Assembly: GCA_001465935.1 (NCBI GenBank)
Contig: LNKV01000007.1
Coordinates: 930,001-994,000 of the forward strand
Reading direction: 5' to 3'
Length of the DNA: 64,000 bases
DNA from: Clarireedia homoeocarpa
Lineage: Eukaryota; Ascomycota; Leotiomycetes; Helotiales; Rutstroemiaceae
The notes beneath the pieces were generated by a model. The model made no database searches and was not told where the DNA came from. It saw only the letters and a program-made list of their open reading frames with translations. The position numbers and the translations under genes are program-made. Shown in pieces: positions 39,761 to 50,069 of this stretch; position 1 is the first letter of the stretch; each line of letters opens with the position of its first letter.

Positions 39761-40553
39761 AAGCCTTCAATGTACTGTGCTTGGAGTCATTGGATCTCTT
39801 GAGAGAAGGACAGGCCATCGCACCTACCGCACCGCCAGGACCTGCGAACACTCTCTGTTTGAGGTCTCGATTTGGATTCCGAGGGATTTGCAAGCCTCTA
39901 TCGCCACTTCTGACCATTTCATCGACGTGTAGCATTTACTTATTGTATGATACCTGGAGCGGATGAGTAGAGCCCATAAGAGGGGCTAGCTTAATTGGGT
40001 GACCTTATTTGTGCTTCCTACTCGATGATTCTTGAACCCGAGCGGACTTGACTTGATGGTTTGGGGATTCACAACAAGGAGTGAGAGAGGTAGTATTGAG
40101 GGCAGTGATAAATGCAGGCGGTGCAGGCACGGTGACTGGAAAAGATAAGAAAGCACATACTTATACCTGAGATTGAGCTCTAACAAAACGCTTCGAGCAA
40201 CTCGAAAAGCTTTTAGAATTTTCTCTCGGCACAACGGACTATAGAATACGGAATGAGTACGGAGTGCATACGGCGTGAGTACGCAGGTGTCCCACATCGG
40301 TACTGAGAATAGTCATGACCACACGACATGGCTAATGCGGTCACCGGCGTAAGACTCGTGTTTCCCACGATTCATTCTCTCGCCGAAAAGTATCCTACGA
40401 AACATGGCGTATATAACGCACCGTAGGAGGACAGGCACCTAAGACCGTAAAGGAACGGTCTGCACTAAAAGAGGAGTTAAACATTGTTTGGAGACAGTAA
40501 ACTTATCCGCGTCTTTCTTATTCCATTCTGAATTCCAAATTTCTGCATTCACC
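39761..40553. other. Intergenic between regulator and RTA1-like pseudogene
   Basis: No gene found; the 3' flank of the regulator and the old promoter of the pseudogene. TGAGTACG/GGAGTACGG-like near-repeats around 40250-40280 are too irregular to call. Confidence 0.4.
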
Positions 40554-41490
40554 ATGCTTCTTTCAAGCTCTTGATCCTGCCCATGCGATCCCAAATATTC
40601 CATAGACGCATTTGCTTACTTTTCGAAACTCTAATGGACATATTTTGTGTTTTTCGGCATAATTACCATCGTGTATATCGTCATGTTGTTCCCTTATCGT
40701 GCGACATTCTTCATTCCTCTCATCGTTGGATGCCTCAGTGAGTTCTGAAATCATATCTTTCTGGCGCCTTTGACAGTCAGAACAAACATATGATTGCACA
40801 AGCTTACTTGCATTCGTAGTGGAGACTTTTGGCTACCATGGCCGGGTTTAGTCTCAGAGGTCCACAAATATGAACTCCTACATTCTCACGATCCTCCTCA
40901 TACTTTCCGCGCCGTCATTTATTGCTGCTACTATCTACATGACCCTCAAGCATATCATACTATCGCTCAACGCAGAACAATACTCCCCGATTAGCCCTCG
41001 CTGCTTAACATCTGTCTTTGTCGTGGCTGATATTATTTGTTTCTGCACGCAAATGGGGAGGTGCAGCAATGCAAATCACAATATCGGAATTAGTGCAAGG
41101 AGTGGGACGCACTGTTGTTCTCATAGGATTGATCAATCGATACATAATATTCTGTTTCTTCGTGCTGATGGTCTGGAAAATTCGCAAGAGAAACAGAGAG
41201 AGGCACCAACAGCATTCACGCACAATCCATATCTGCTGGACTGGAAGAAATACATCTACGCACTCTGCATTTCGAGTGCATGCATTCTGATTAGGAATCT
41301 CGTGAGGATTGCGGAGTGCGTTGAAGGCCAAGGAGGGTCAATGCAGAAAACCGATGCTTACATTTATGTATTTGACGCGAGCTTAATGTTGATAAGTATG
41401 GTGGTGCTAGCAGTATTTCACCCTGGAAAGTTGACCAAGACAGCGACGGCGTTGAGGTATACTTACAGAGATATTCCAGACGATTATTAA
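40554..41490 (+). pseudogene. RTA1-like seven-TM protein pseudogene
   Basis: Exons from 40554-40737 and 40820 on still read as an RTA1/lipid-translocating family protein: FFGIITIVYIVMLFPYRATFF, IPLIVGCL, METFGYHGRV, SYILTILLILSAPSFIAATIYMTL, SVFVVADIICF, QITISELVQGVGRTVVLIGLI, WKKYIYALCISSACILIRN, VFDASLMLISMVVLAVFHPGK. Lesions: TGA at codon 7, TAA a little further on (after FAYFSKL) and TAG after HGRV; all three could come from Arg (CGA) or Gln (CAA/CAG) codons by C to T. One base appears inserted in ATGGGGAGG at about 41055, and the frame returns at about 41195-41205 by a second length change. Intact relatives are multi-pass membrane proteins tied to sterol/lipid stress and resistance. Not functional as read. 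Confidence 0.85.
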
Positions 41491-41820
41491 CTAAAGTTGA
41501 AGGGGCTAATGAGGATATGAGGGTAATATGAGATCGTCGTCAGATGAGCTTGGGCGTTAAAACACGACGCTCGATTATCTCCTTCAATGTCCACATATGT
41601 ATATCCCGGTATATCATTACGTTGAATGTGGCAGTATTTTCGATTACCCTCAATGTGGCACAGGAATACTAGGCCTTCAAAAGGAATGTGCAGTGATCGC
41701 CTAATCGCTTGCTGGAAAGTTTCATGAGCCTTGGGAGGCCGAGGAATATTTTTTCGATCTAAGAGACTTCAACTGCTGTTATGTTTCATCCACGGACACT
41801 ATCTCCATTACCGCATCCGA
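41491..41820. other. Convergent gap between two pseudogenes
   Basis: 330 bp, 3' flanks of the RTA1-like and methyltransferase pseudogenes. Nothing else seen. Confidence 0.4.
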
Positions 41821-43072
41821 TTATACGTCATCATAGCTGTATATCTCGGCAATCTTCAAACCAGTGCCAGAAAACAACTTGTGCCACTGTTCCTCGATTC
41901 GCTCAATAGCCCCTAGAACAGTCATCATGAGGATGACGAGTTCAACAGTGCGCCAGTGGGCTCCTTACGTGGGCACCACAATATCATCCACCAAAATCCT
42001 CGAATCGGGACTCATGGCAGCTTTCGTCTGCGCAAGTACCTTCTGACAGCTCTCATCCGTCAGGTTCTGCATTATGTTTCGAAAGTAATAGTGCTTAGCC
42101 CCTTCACTGGTTGCTCGTCAAAATAATCGTGAGGGCCTGGCGCAAAAGGTTGACCGGGTGGTAAGCTGTTGATTGTTCTAGGGAGATCTTGCAGAATTAC
42201 ACGACCTGGAAGATTTGGGTATCTTTCGTTCAATGCAATACACATATGGCCAACTCCGCAACCGACGTCAACGAAGAAGTCTCGTTCAGTTGGGGAAGAG
42301 GTATCCAGAGGATAGACATCCATTCAGGTACAGAAACTTAGTCGTTGATGTTGCATTCAGCCATTGAACTCCTCGTGGACAGTTTTATCTGAGAACAAGT
42401 ACTCCATTACGTTCAAATCCTTGTTGTATTCAGGGTACCAGGGGCAGTCATGTATGTTGTCTGGGTTTCTGTATCCTGCTCGCTGAAGAAATTTAGGTAG
42501 TGCTTGAGCACCAGGAGAAACAACGTTCATGCTTGGAAGATTTCAGTGCGGGTCAGAATCTGTAGGAAGGGCCGTATAACAACATACCCAAATCCCACAC
42601 CGGCTCGTATACCTGGTACATGGAGTGCTTCTGTGTTCTTTAATGCCGCATATTTGCCATTCGGTTCACTCCTATGAACCTCAGAAGCCGTTCTACGTAA
42701 ATATTAGCTGGATTTTATATCTTTTAGTAATAAACCAACCTGTTACAAGTATTGATATACCGGTTGCCTCCGCCACTTGCTCAGCAGTCATGGGCAGGCG
42801 TTCATTCTTCACCAAAACTTCTATCAATTTTGAATTCTGAGCAACTCTCGCTACATCCAATTGTTGATGCTATATATATAAATTAAGATGTTAGTTTCGG
42901 TTCGAGAAGAAAGTGCAATCGGGCAGTCATACCGCGAATGCCAGTCGATGTGCTGTATCTTCTGGACCTTCAACTGAATATAATAACTGACGGATAGTGT
43001 CAAAGAGCTTTCTGTGGGCTTTGCCATCAGCGGTAGCTGCCAGTGCATGCAGTTTTCAACGATTTTCTCCAT
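41821..43072 (-). pseudogene. O-methyltransferase pseudogene (plant/fungal SAM-dependent type)
   Basis: The minus strand reads a fungal secondary-metabolite O-methyltransferase in order: MEKIVENC start, ALAATADGKAHRKLFDTIRQL, YSVEGPEDTAHRLAFA, LPMTAEQVAEATG, ALHVPGIRAGVGFG, SAM-binding FVDVGCGVGHMCIALNERYP, GRVILQDLPRTI, AKHYYFRNIMQNLTDESC and DSRILVDDIVVPT. Lesions: a frameshift near the start (about 43045), TGA at 42357-42359 (after EEFNG, where WMQ would fit), TGA at 42324-42326, a one-base loss at about 42100 (KG-AKHYYF), and TAA at 41965-41967. Introns keep GT-AG ends. At least the 42357 stop fits a TGG to TGA transition. Intact relatives methylate hydroxyls of polyketides and phenolics, e.g. 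in aflatoxin-type pathways; this copy is dead. Confidence 0.85.
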
Positions 43073-44687
43073 TTTTAGGCTGTTTGGTAAGGTGTATCGA
43101 CGGAGTGAAAATATTCTGCGACAAAAAGTGTATGACAAGTGAGGGATTATCAAAGGTTCGGTATAACTTGCATGCCGCACTACGGAGAGCACAGTACGCC
43201 AAGTGGGAAGCGAGGGCAAAAAAAGGGCGTCGTTGCCAAGAACTACTTGTCTACTATCCTTCTTCACTAGTCATGTTTTTGTGCAGATGACTTTGAATCT
43301 TACGCTCGCAATTTCATCATTCTTGTCTAACATTGCTACTTCGTTTTACAAGTGCCCAGTATTCAATGCTCCACCTGCACAGAGACAGACTCCATGCATT
43401 GAACAGCATGGAGTTACGAGGTATCTCGGTTTGCCCTGTTGATAACCGTTTCTTTTGTGTCGGGCACTGAAGGCGCGTTTTCCTTTCTATGTTACACCAA
43501 ATTGTCATTGAGTGGTACTACAGTAGAAGAAATGCACTGGAGCTTCCCCGCGCTCCAATTGAACCACCATTGGGGTGTGTGGGGGGGCACAACATATTGT
43601 TCGGATAGGGGACGGAGGGCGGTTATGACTCCACTTCGTACAGTAGCCTCCTTATACTCTAACAAGTGGCTTACTGGACGCCCTACGAGCATGAGATTAA
43701 GGCGATGGAAGTCTGTCTGCGTCTCTCCGGACCGAAATCCTTCGTTCCCCGAAGACTTTCTTTACCCGTAAGACCTAACGTTTCACAAATCCGTGTCAGA
43801 AGCTGCCAATCTATGTAACCCGCGGGTATTGTTTCATGGTACCGGTATGTATTACAAGGTGAAAGGTGCTGTGGCTTTGAGCCATGACGATATGGCCCCT
43901 GCCTTTTCACAACTTGAATACTGTCGATCCTTCGCTGAATACGGCATATGAATGTGCTACGAGACCGGTCGAGCCCATCAGAACCTGGAGAAGTGTGTCC
44001 TGGTATTGCATGAAATTGGTACGGTGTCATTCGAGACCACGATATATGCACGAGTGAGGAAGGAAGTAATATTATACTGTGTCGCTCACAAACAAACTCT
44101 GTCTTCAATGACTGCCCTATAGGATTGCTACCGAGCGTTCACGATATCTGATATCTTGCAAGTCGTGGGAAATCAAATTTAACTTTGACCGCCCTTTTCG
44201 CGGAGTTCGGATTGTCAGTAGGGCGACGAGTCTAAGAGGGCAATCGCCCTTTTTGGAGCCCTGAAATTTTGATGCCACGGTCCTGGAATATGAATATAAA
44301 GGGCCACCTCCCTTTGCGTGATCGAATGTAAGCTGATTGACAGAGAAACAACTTTTAAAGTGCTCTACTTCCTCCATCTAGTCGAGTATATCATCTTCTA
44401 CTTCACTCTGATCTGTTCACGTCGATTTGAGCCGTTGTTCTAGGATTAGTTACCATCATAAGGAGTTCTCATTGAAGCCCTTACTGATGAAACTTACTTG
44501 CTGAACGCTGGAAACTGCGGTCCTACATCTACTCTGCTAAGCCCACTTCATCGTCCACCTTCACATCATTCTGAATATCAGAAAGCACTGAACAATAACG
44601 CATTCTTTTGCACACCTCTCAACATCTACTTGACCGACGAGTACCAACTCTCTTCAGCTGCGTTTCATACGAGTCTTCCCTACAACA
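43073..44687. other. Gene-poor 1.6 kb right of the pseudogene group
   Basis: No supported gene. A 141-codon minus-strand frame at 43683-44108 has no recognisable motif and irregular composition. The right end holds the leader of the Ser-rich gene. Confidence 0.4.
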
Positions 44688-45074
44688 ATGCCTGCATCGA
44701 TCTCTACCCGCGGATCCTCCGCTACCTCTTCATCCTCCTTTGTATCCTCCTCCAAGTCCTCCAGCAAACACTACCTCACCACTCCCTACCTCTCCACCAA
44801 ATCCCACTCCACCTCATCATCAACCTCCCAAAAGGCTACTCACGGCTCACGATCATCGCACTTCTCTTCTTCCTCCCACAGCTCATCCTCATCCTCATCT
44901 TCATCCTCACGAACAAAATCACATCACACAGAAGCAATCAAACGATACGAGAATGAACCTCGCGACTACAGATCACTAGCTGTTGAGGAGTATGATGTAT
45001 ATCAGCAACAGGCCCAGGATGCGCATTGGAGTGGGTTAGAAAGGGATATCAAGTTTGTTGAATGGGCTACATGA
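44688..45074 (+). CDS. Small Ser-rich hypothetical protein
   Basis: A single 128-aa frame. The first 80 residues are almost all Ser, Thr, His and Lys, with runs of up to ten Ser. The last 45 residues are ordinary sequence (RTKSHHTEAIKRYENEPRDY, then SLAVEEYDVYQQQAQDAHWSGL), which is what suggests a real protein. Overlapping frames in the same DNA are shadows of the TCN-repeat coding region. No signal peptide. Function unknown. Confidence 0.55.
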   Translation: MPASISTRGSSATSSSSFVSSSKSSSKHYLTTPYLSTKSHSTSSSTSQKATHGSRSSHFSSSSHSSSSSSSSSSRTKSHHTEAIKRYENEPRDYRSLAVEEYDVYQQQAQDAHWSGLERDIKFVEWAT

Positions 45075-45970
45075 ATGTGATGTTAGCAGCGTTCCAGTAT
45101 GCGTAGTTTCGGGAGAAAATCGATAGATGTTTCCGGTTGTTATGTAAGATTACGTCTGGGTAATCTTGTTAAACTCTGTCGTGCTGGGGATAGAGCATTG
45201 CAATTATTGCTCTTCAACGAGGAATGACTAGTAAGCGCAAGTCATCAGCTTGCGTTGATTACGTCCCTGCCTTTTGTATACGAGCTTTGTAGTCGGGCAC
45301 TGGTATTCTTGTGGTGTTATTTCATTCCTCGTTTAAGCAGCCAAGAGCTGGCACTCAACTTGGACGAAGAAGGAGGTAGGTTGAGTTATTTTCAGGATGG
45401 ACAAATCGGTTACGGTCAATCATTTCATGTCGCGCAGATTGGGTTGGTGTACAATGGGAAAAGTTGGTGTCATGTATCCATACTAGATACACCCACAGCG
45501 CCGCAAAAAAAAGACGGAAATGATCATAAAAAGTCTTGACACCCACAGGCTTTGTTGGTTTGTGATTAATGGAAATGTGAATACTGAAAGACTATACAAA
45601 GCGTTTAGTCAAGTAACATGCAATGTCCTAAACGCTTCAAAGCACTCGATCAAGTCTCCAAACAACAGCCTATCTACTAAATCATCCGGTTCTCAGATTC
45701 AAGTGGAAACAGTGCGATAGAAGACTAACTCCTTTTCTTTTCCCATGCTAAGGCACAATGATCTGCAGCAAGCGAAATCCAAAAGCGTGCCGAGTATTGT
45801 AGTACTACTTGGATAGTCGATTGTGGTTCGAAGTGTTCGGCTCGGCACAACTGTAGGCCTTTTGTTCTCTCGGACCTCTTCAAAACTCATATAAAAACAC
45901 CGTTTCCGGGCCTACATACGTAGCTTGGTCATTGGTATTTTACATGCAGCGCAAAAATCGTATCATTTGT
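45075..45970. other. Intergenic, Ser-rich gene to MSD1
   Basis: Convergent 3' flanks, AT-rich; no gene found. Confidence 0.4.
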
Positions 45971-48283
45971 TCATTCCTTCACTTCTTCCTTCTTCTCCCG
46001 GGCGCTCAATCCATAGACCTCCCTCTGCTCATCTGTCACCACGCCTGGGCTCCTCACCAATAAGTCTTCCCCTCTTTTGCCCTTAGGGAAATATATAACA
46101 TCTCTTACACTTTCTCGCCCTGTTAAAACCGCGACCCATCTATCAAAACCAATTGCTAACCCCGCGTGTGGCGGGCATCCAGCTCTCAGCGCCTCAAACA
46201 GATGATCAAACTCCTTCATTCGATCTTCGCTCATCTTAAGCACATTTCTCATAATGTACTGTTGCATTTCTGACGAATGGATACGTTTGGAGCCACCACC
46301 CAATTCGACACCGTTGACGACAAGATCGTAATGGTCAGCAGTGACGGCCAATGGATCTGTAAGGAGCAGATCAACATCTTCGGCAGTTTTAGGTGCTGTG
46401 AAGGGATGATGCGTAGACGAGAAGCCAGAAGCCCCACCTTGGCCAGGATCGTTGGGGTTAGCGATGTTGGATGTAAATAATGGGAAGTCCGTAATCCAAA
46501 GATAGTGGAGACTCGGATTAGATGCCAGAAGGCCTGCCGATATTGCTTCTTTATAAACAGCTAAACGAAGCTTTCCTAGCATTGTGGAACCACCAGAGTG
46601 GCGTGTATTTGGTCGAGCCTGAAGCAGAAGTAAATCACCTTCGTCGAACGTTGTTGTAACTTCAGCGCCTCGAGGATCAAGAAGACCATAAGGGGAAGCA
46701 GGAAGAGAAGCATATAAAGATTTGAGGGATTCAGCACCTTCAAATCCAAATGCTTGTAGACCTTCTAAAGGTTTTTGGAGATCAAATACAAATATTCCTG
46801 GAGGTCCATCTGGGTTTTGTTGGAATTGTTCAGCATCTGCGGAGTCCATGAACTGGTGGATGAATTTCTGAACGTTCTTCGAGTCACCATCCAATCTGAA
46901 TTTACATGCTTCAATGATAGGGTTCTCGATCGATGTTAACATTCCCTTAAGGTTATCGGGGAGAACATGCTCAACTCGATGGATCTTTGGTCATTTCATT
47001 AGCTCACTCTTGACGGGAGAATATACACCGCTCACCAAGTCCAGAATCCGGAGGTCGGGTTTGTCAGATCCATGTTTAGACATTGCTTCTTCATACGTCA
47101 ACCGTGGAAAGATATCATTAGCAATGGTACTACTGAAAGGCGTCTCTGCCAGTTGTGAATGTATGCTTTTGACAAGACTCTCAACTGTCTGCATTACCCC
47201 TTGGCCATCAGTCCATGCCATTTCCAAATCTATCTATGGAAGATTAGTATGTGTCCACCATTTTCACTTAGTAATTACAATACCTGAGTGAATTCTGGTT
47301 GTCTATCTGCGCGAAGATCCTCATCCCGAAAGCATTTAGCAAACTGAAAGTATTTACTGACACCGCTGGCCATCAGGATTTGTTTATATTGCTGAGGGCT
47401 TTGCGGTAGGGCATATGCATATCCCGGTCTTCTTGTGGGAACTAGAAATTCTCTGGCACCTTCAGGAGTTGACTTGAATAGAATAGGAGTTTCAATTTCA
47501 GAAAAGCCGTTGAGCTCTTTTCTGACCATCTGAGCTAACCTGGATCGAAACTGCAACCTTTCAAAGAGGCCTGAATCGAATCGTATTTCCAGATGTCTTG
47601 ATTCAGGCCCAAACTTTTGGGTTTTCCCAACAACAATATCATTGGGAAAGGAGTTTACAATCTTCAAGTCCTCGACATGTATCTCAAGGTCTGTGATCGG
47701 AATAAACCCACTAGGTGCATCACTCCCGTGCTTTTCCGCCTTATTTGGCTTCTTTACCTTGGGTTGCAAATATCCAGTGACAGAAACGGCACTGTTTTCC
47801 CTCAATCTTTTAAAGGTCTCTCCAACTTGCGTCTCTCCGGGTTTCTGTTTGAGCATGATTTGTATTCCAGAACCCGCCAGAGACCCTCGACCAATAGTAG
47901 CAAACCCTAGACCGGCATTTAGTTGCCTTCTGTTGCGCAAGAATCCTGTCACAGTAACTCTTTGTCCAATAGTTTCGGCGGGGCATGGAATATCAATATC
48001 GAGAGTGGGAGCTGGAAGAGAAACTGGACATAGTTATTAGCCGTGTAGTGGAGTAAGAGCAATCATACTCACAGCTCCTCCTGTACTCATCCCAGAATGT
48101 GCCATTTGCGTCACTGTCAGCTTTTTCATCTATCAAGTCCCCCCAATGAGGGGTCTTGGTGAAACTTCTCTTCTGTACAGTAGAACGAAAAGACGCATTG
48201 CGGCAGGTCAATGCTAAGGATTTCGGCGCAGAAAAGCCCCTAGATCTCAGGATAATTCTGCGACAACATGATACCAATGTCAT
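45971..48283 (-). CDS. MSD1: Mitochondrial aspartyl-tRNA synthetase
   Basis: Four exons (48283-48073, 48023-47284, 47233-47036, 46984-45971) join in frame to 720 aa. The N-terminus MTLVSCCRRIILRSRGFSAPK is basic, hydroxylated and free of acid, a typical matrix targeting peptide. An OB-fold anticodon domain (GQRVTVTGFLRNRRQ) follows, then the class II core: motif 1 LAQMVRKELNGFSEIETPILFKSTPEGA, motif 2 FAKCFRDEDLRADRQPEFTQ (crossing an intron), the bacterial-type insertion domain, GASGFSSTHHPFTAP and motif 3 GLAIGFDRWVAVLTG. The enzyme charges mitochondrial tRNA-Asp. The HHPFTAP plus insertion pattern is bacterial/mitochondrial rather than cytosolic. The exon 1-2 joint (phase 1) gives SFSLPAPTLDID. 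Identity is certain. Confidence 0.95.
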
Positions 48284-49572
48284 GGCTCAAATTAACACCC
48301 TTTGCGATATCCTACACTGAGTGCATTCACATGAAATAATATCTTGAAGCTGTTCTAAAATAGTTAGCGGCTCGGCAACTTCCGTCCACTGAAAATTATA
48401 ATAACCATCGCGAGCTTCAAAATAATTTTTCTCTTCTTCATCCTTCCAAGTTTTATACAAGTAAGACCCCACGGTCACTTTCCTACATGATGTACCATTG
48501 CTAACTTTCGTTCTTTACAGATGATGAAAAGCCAGCGTGTATTATATGAGTACAATTCCTCCTTTTCGAGCCTGTAAACTCTCCCTTCACCGGGCTTAAG
48601 TGGTCTACTTGCGAGAACTGGACGGAAGAGTGAAATAAGCGTTCGACACATCCACCTTGTTACTTAACGGACGCGATGAAGGCATCTCTGAACCTTTAAA
48701 GCTTGGAAGGCATCCTGTTAGATCTATAATCTGGAGAATGATTCGCGATGGGAAAGTCTTTTTCCGTGGCTGACTCCCCGAGCTCTGTTACTCTTCTTTC
48801 CCGGTCCAGGAATTCTTGGCAGAAAGTGTTTTGTATGACCGGGATTCATTCTATCAGCTTCAAACTTCAAGGCACTTGGGATCTGTCTGTGCATAGAGCC
48901 CTGTATCATGGTCATTAGGGAACTCGGAGCATGGGGAAGTGCGTTTCGAGAGCGAAACCCACAGTAGCCGGGGCATTTGGGGCGAAACGGTAGGGTAGGC
49001 GCCAATCTTTCTTGCTCGATTTTCTTTTGACGTCTGTTATAAAAGTTCAAAAGCCAAGAATCAATGTCATATCACAAATTCGCAAGCAAATTTCCCGAAA
49101 TGATGTGCGAGCTATTATTTCTATATGCAACGATGTGAGAACGGTAATCCTATGAACCATTACGTGCGCATAAACGTGGTTCCAAGATGCATTTGTGTCC
49201 GCCAATCTAGATCTATCTATATCTTTGTGTCAATGATTATGTGCTCTCGCATAGCAGCTTATTACCTATGTACATTGAACATATCCGGTTGAGCCTTGAA
49301 TTGATCCGAGCACAACTTATGACAACATGACAATATGACAACAAGCGTAGAAACGAGAGAACCGAGCGACAGGGCAACTATGCAAGAACTCATAGGAAAA
49401 AGTGAGGATGGAGTAGTAGACGGAGAGAAGAGCACAGATATACGAAATCACGCATCCAAAGAGACTCTTCTCTTAAAGGGTGCATTATCGATTCTTGTGC
49501 CTCTGCCACATCACTCCCCAATCAACCGGTAATTGGAGTATCCACCGCCCTATCGCCCATAGTTATTCCATC

Positions 49573-49612
49573 ATCTTATACAGTAGATCCATTATCTTAT
49601 ACAGTAGATCCA
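49573..49612. repeat. 21-bp direct repeat, two copies
   Basis: ATCTTATACAGTAGATCCA plus two variable bases, repeated head to tail. Each copy contains the near-palindrome CTTATACAG. Confidence 0.75.
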
Positions 49613-49754
49613 CGATCCTAACTTGCCACCGAGAACTCATCATTAGTTCCTTGCAGGGTTTCTTTCTTCGAATCACATTCCTGGTCATTATTTCAATCAG
49701 GTCCCTTGGTACTGTACAGTTGCGGCGCCGCCGACGGATTTGTACCCATATACA

Positions 49755-49790
49755 TCCAAATCCAATCCCAATCCAATCCAATCCAATCCA
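49755..49790. repeat. Pentanucleotide array of CCAAT/ATCCA units
   Basis: CCAATCCAATCCAAT-type tract with five CCAAT cores, about 280 bp upstream of the AP180-type ATG. CCAAT is the HAP-complex site in fungi, so this may act as a promoter element; simple repeat origin is also possible. Confidence 0.65.
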
Positions 49791-50069
49791 GTACGGACTT
49801 CTAGGACCACAAAGCCGAACAACCTGAACAAGCTTTCCAGCCTACGACAACCCTCCGAAACCTCCAAACTCCTTAATTACACCCTTATTCAGTGACGCGC
49901 AGGAGAAGCGGCAACCATTCTCTACTATCTGGCACACATCGAAAACCGTTCTACCTGCGCCGCCTTCAGATTCACCAGAGTTCGATAGAGGACGCCCGCC
50001 GTTCGGGAGTGAAATACTCCCCCTTGGACACTCGTTGTCGCATTGCGGTAGACAATCCCAAGGTCCAAG

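Larger units (their letters stand above)
48284..50069. other. Divergent 1.8-kb region between MSD1 and the AP180-type gene
   Basis: Contains both promoters and two short tandem repeats listed separately. Open frames up to about 115 codons have no motifs. Confidence 0.45.

Noticed and set aside
41018..41290. Separate small membrane protein
   Set aside because: It is the shifted middle part of the RTA1-like pseudogene, not an independent gene.
43683..44108. 141-codon minus-strand frame beside the pseudogenes
   Set aside because: No motif; start and end not supported by splice or UTR signals.
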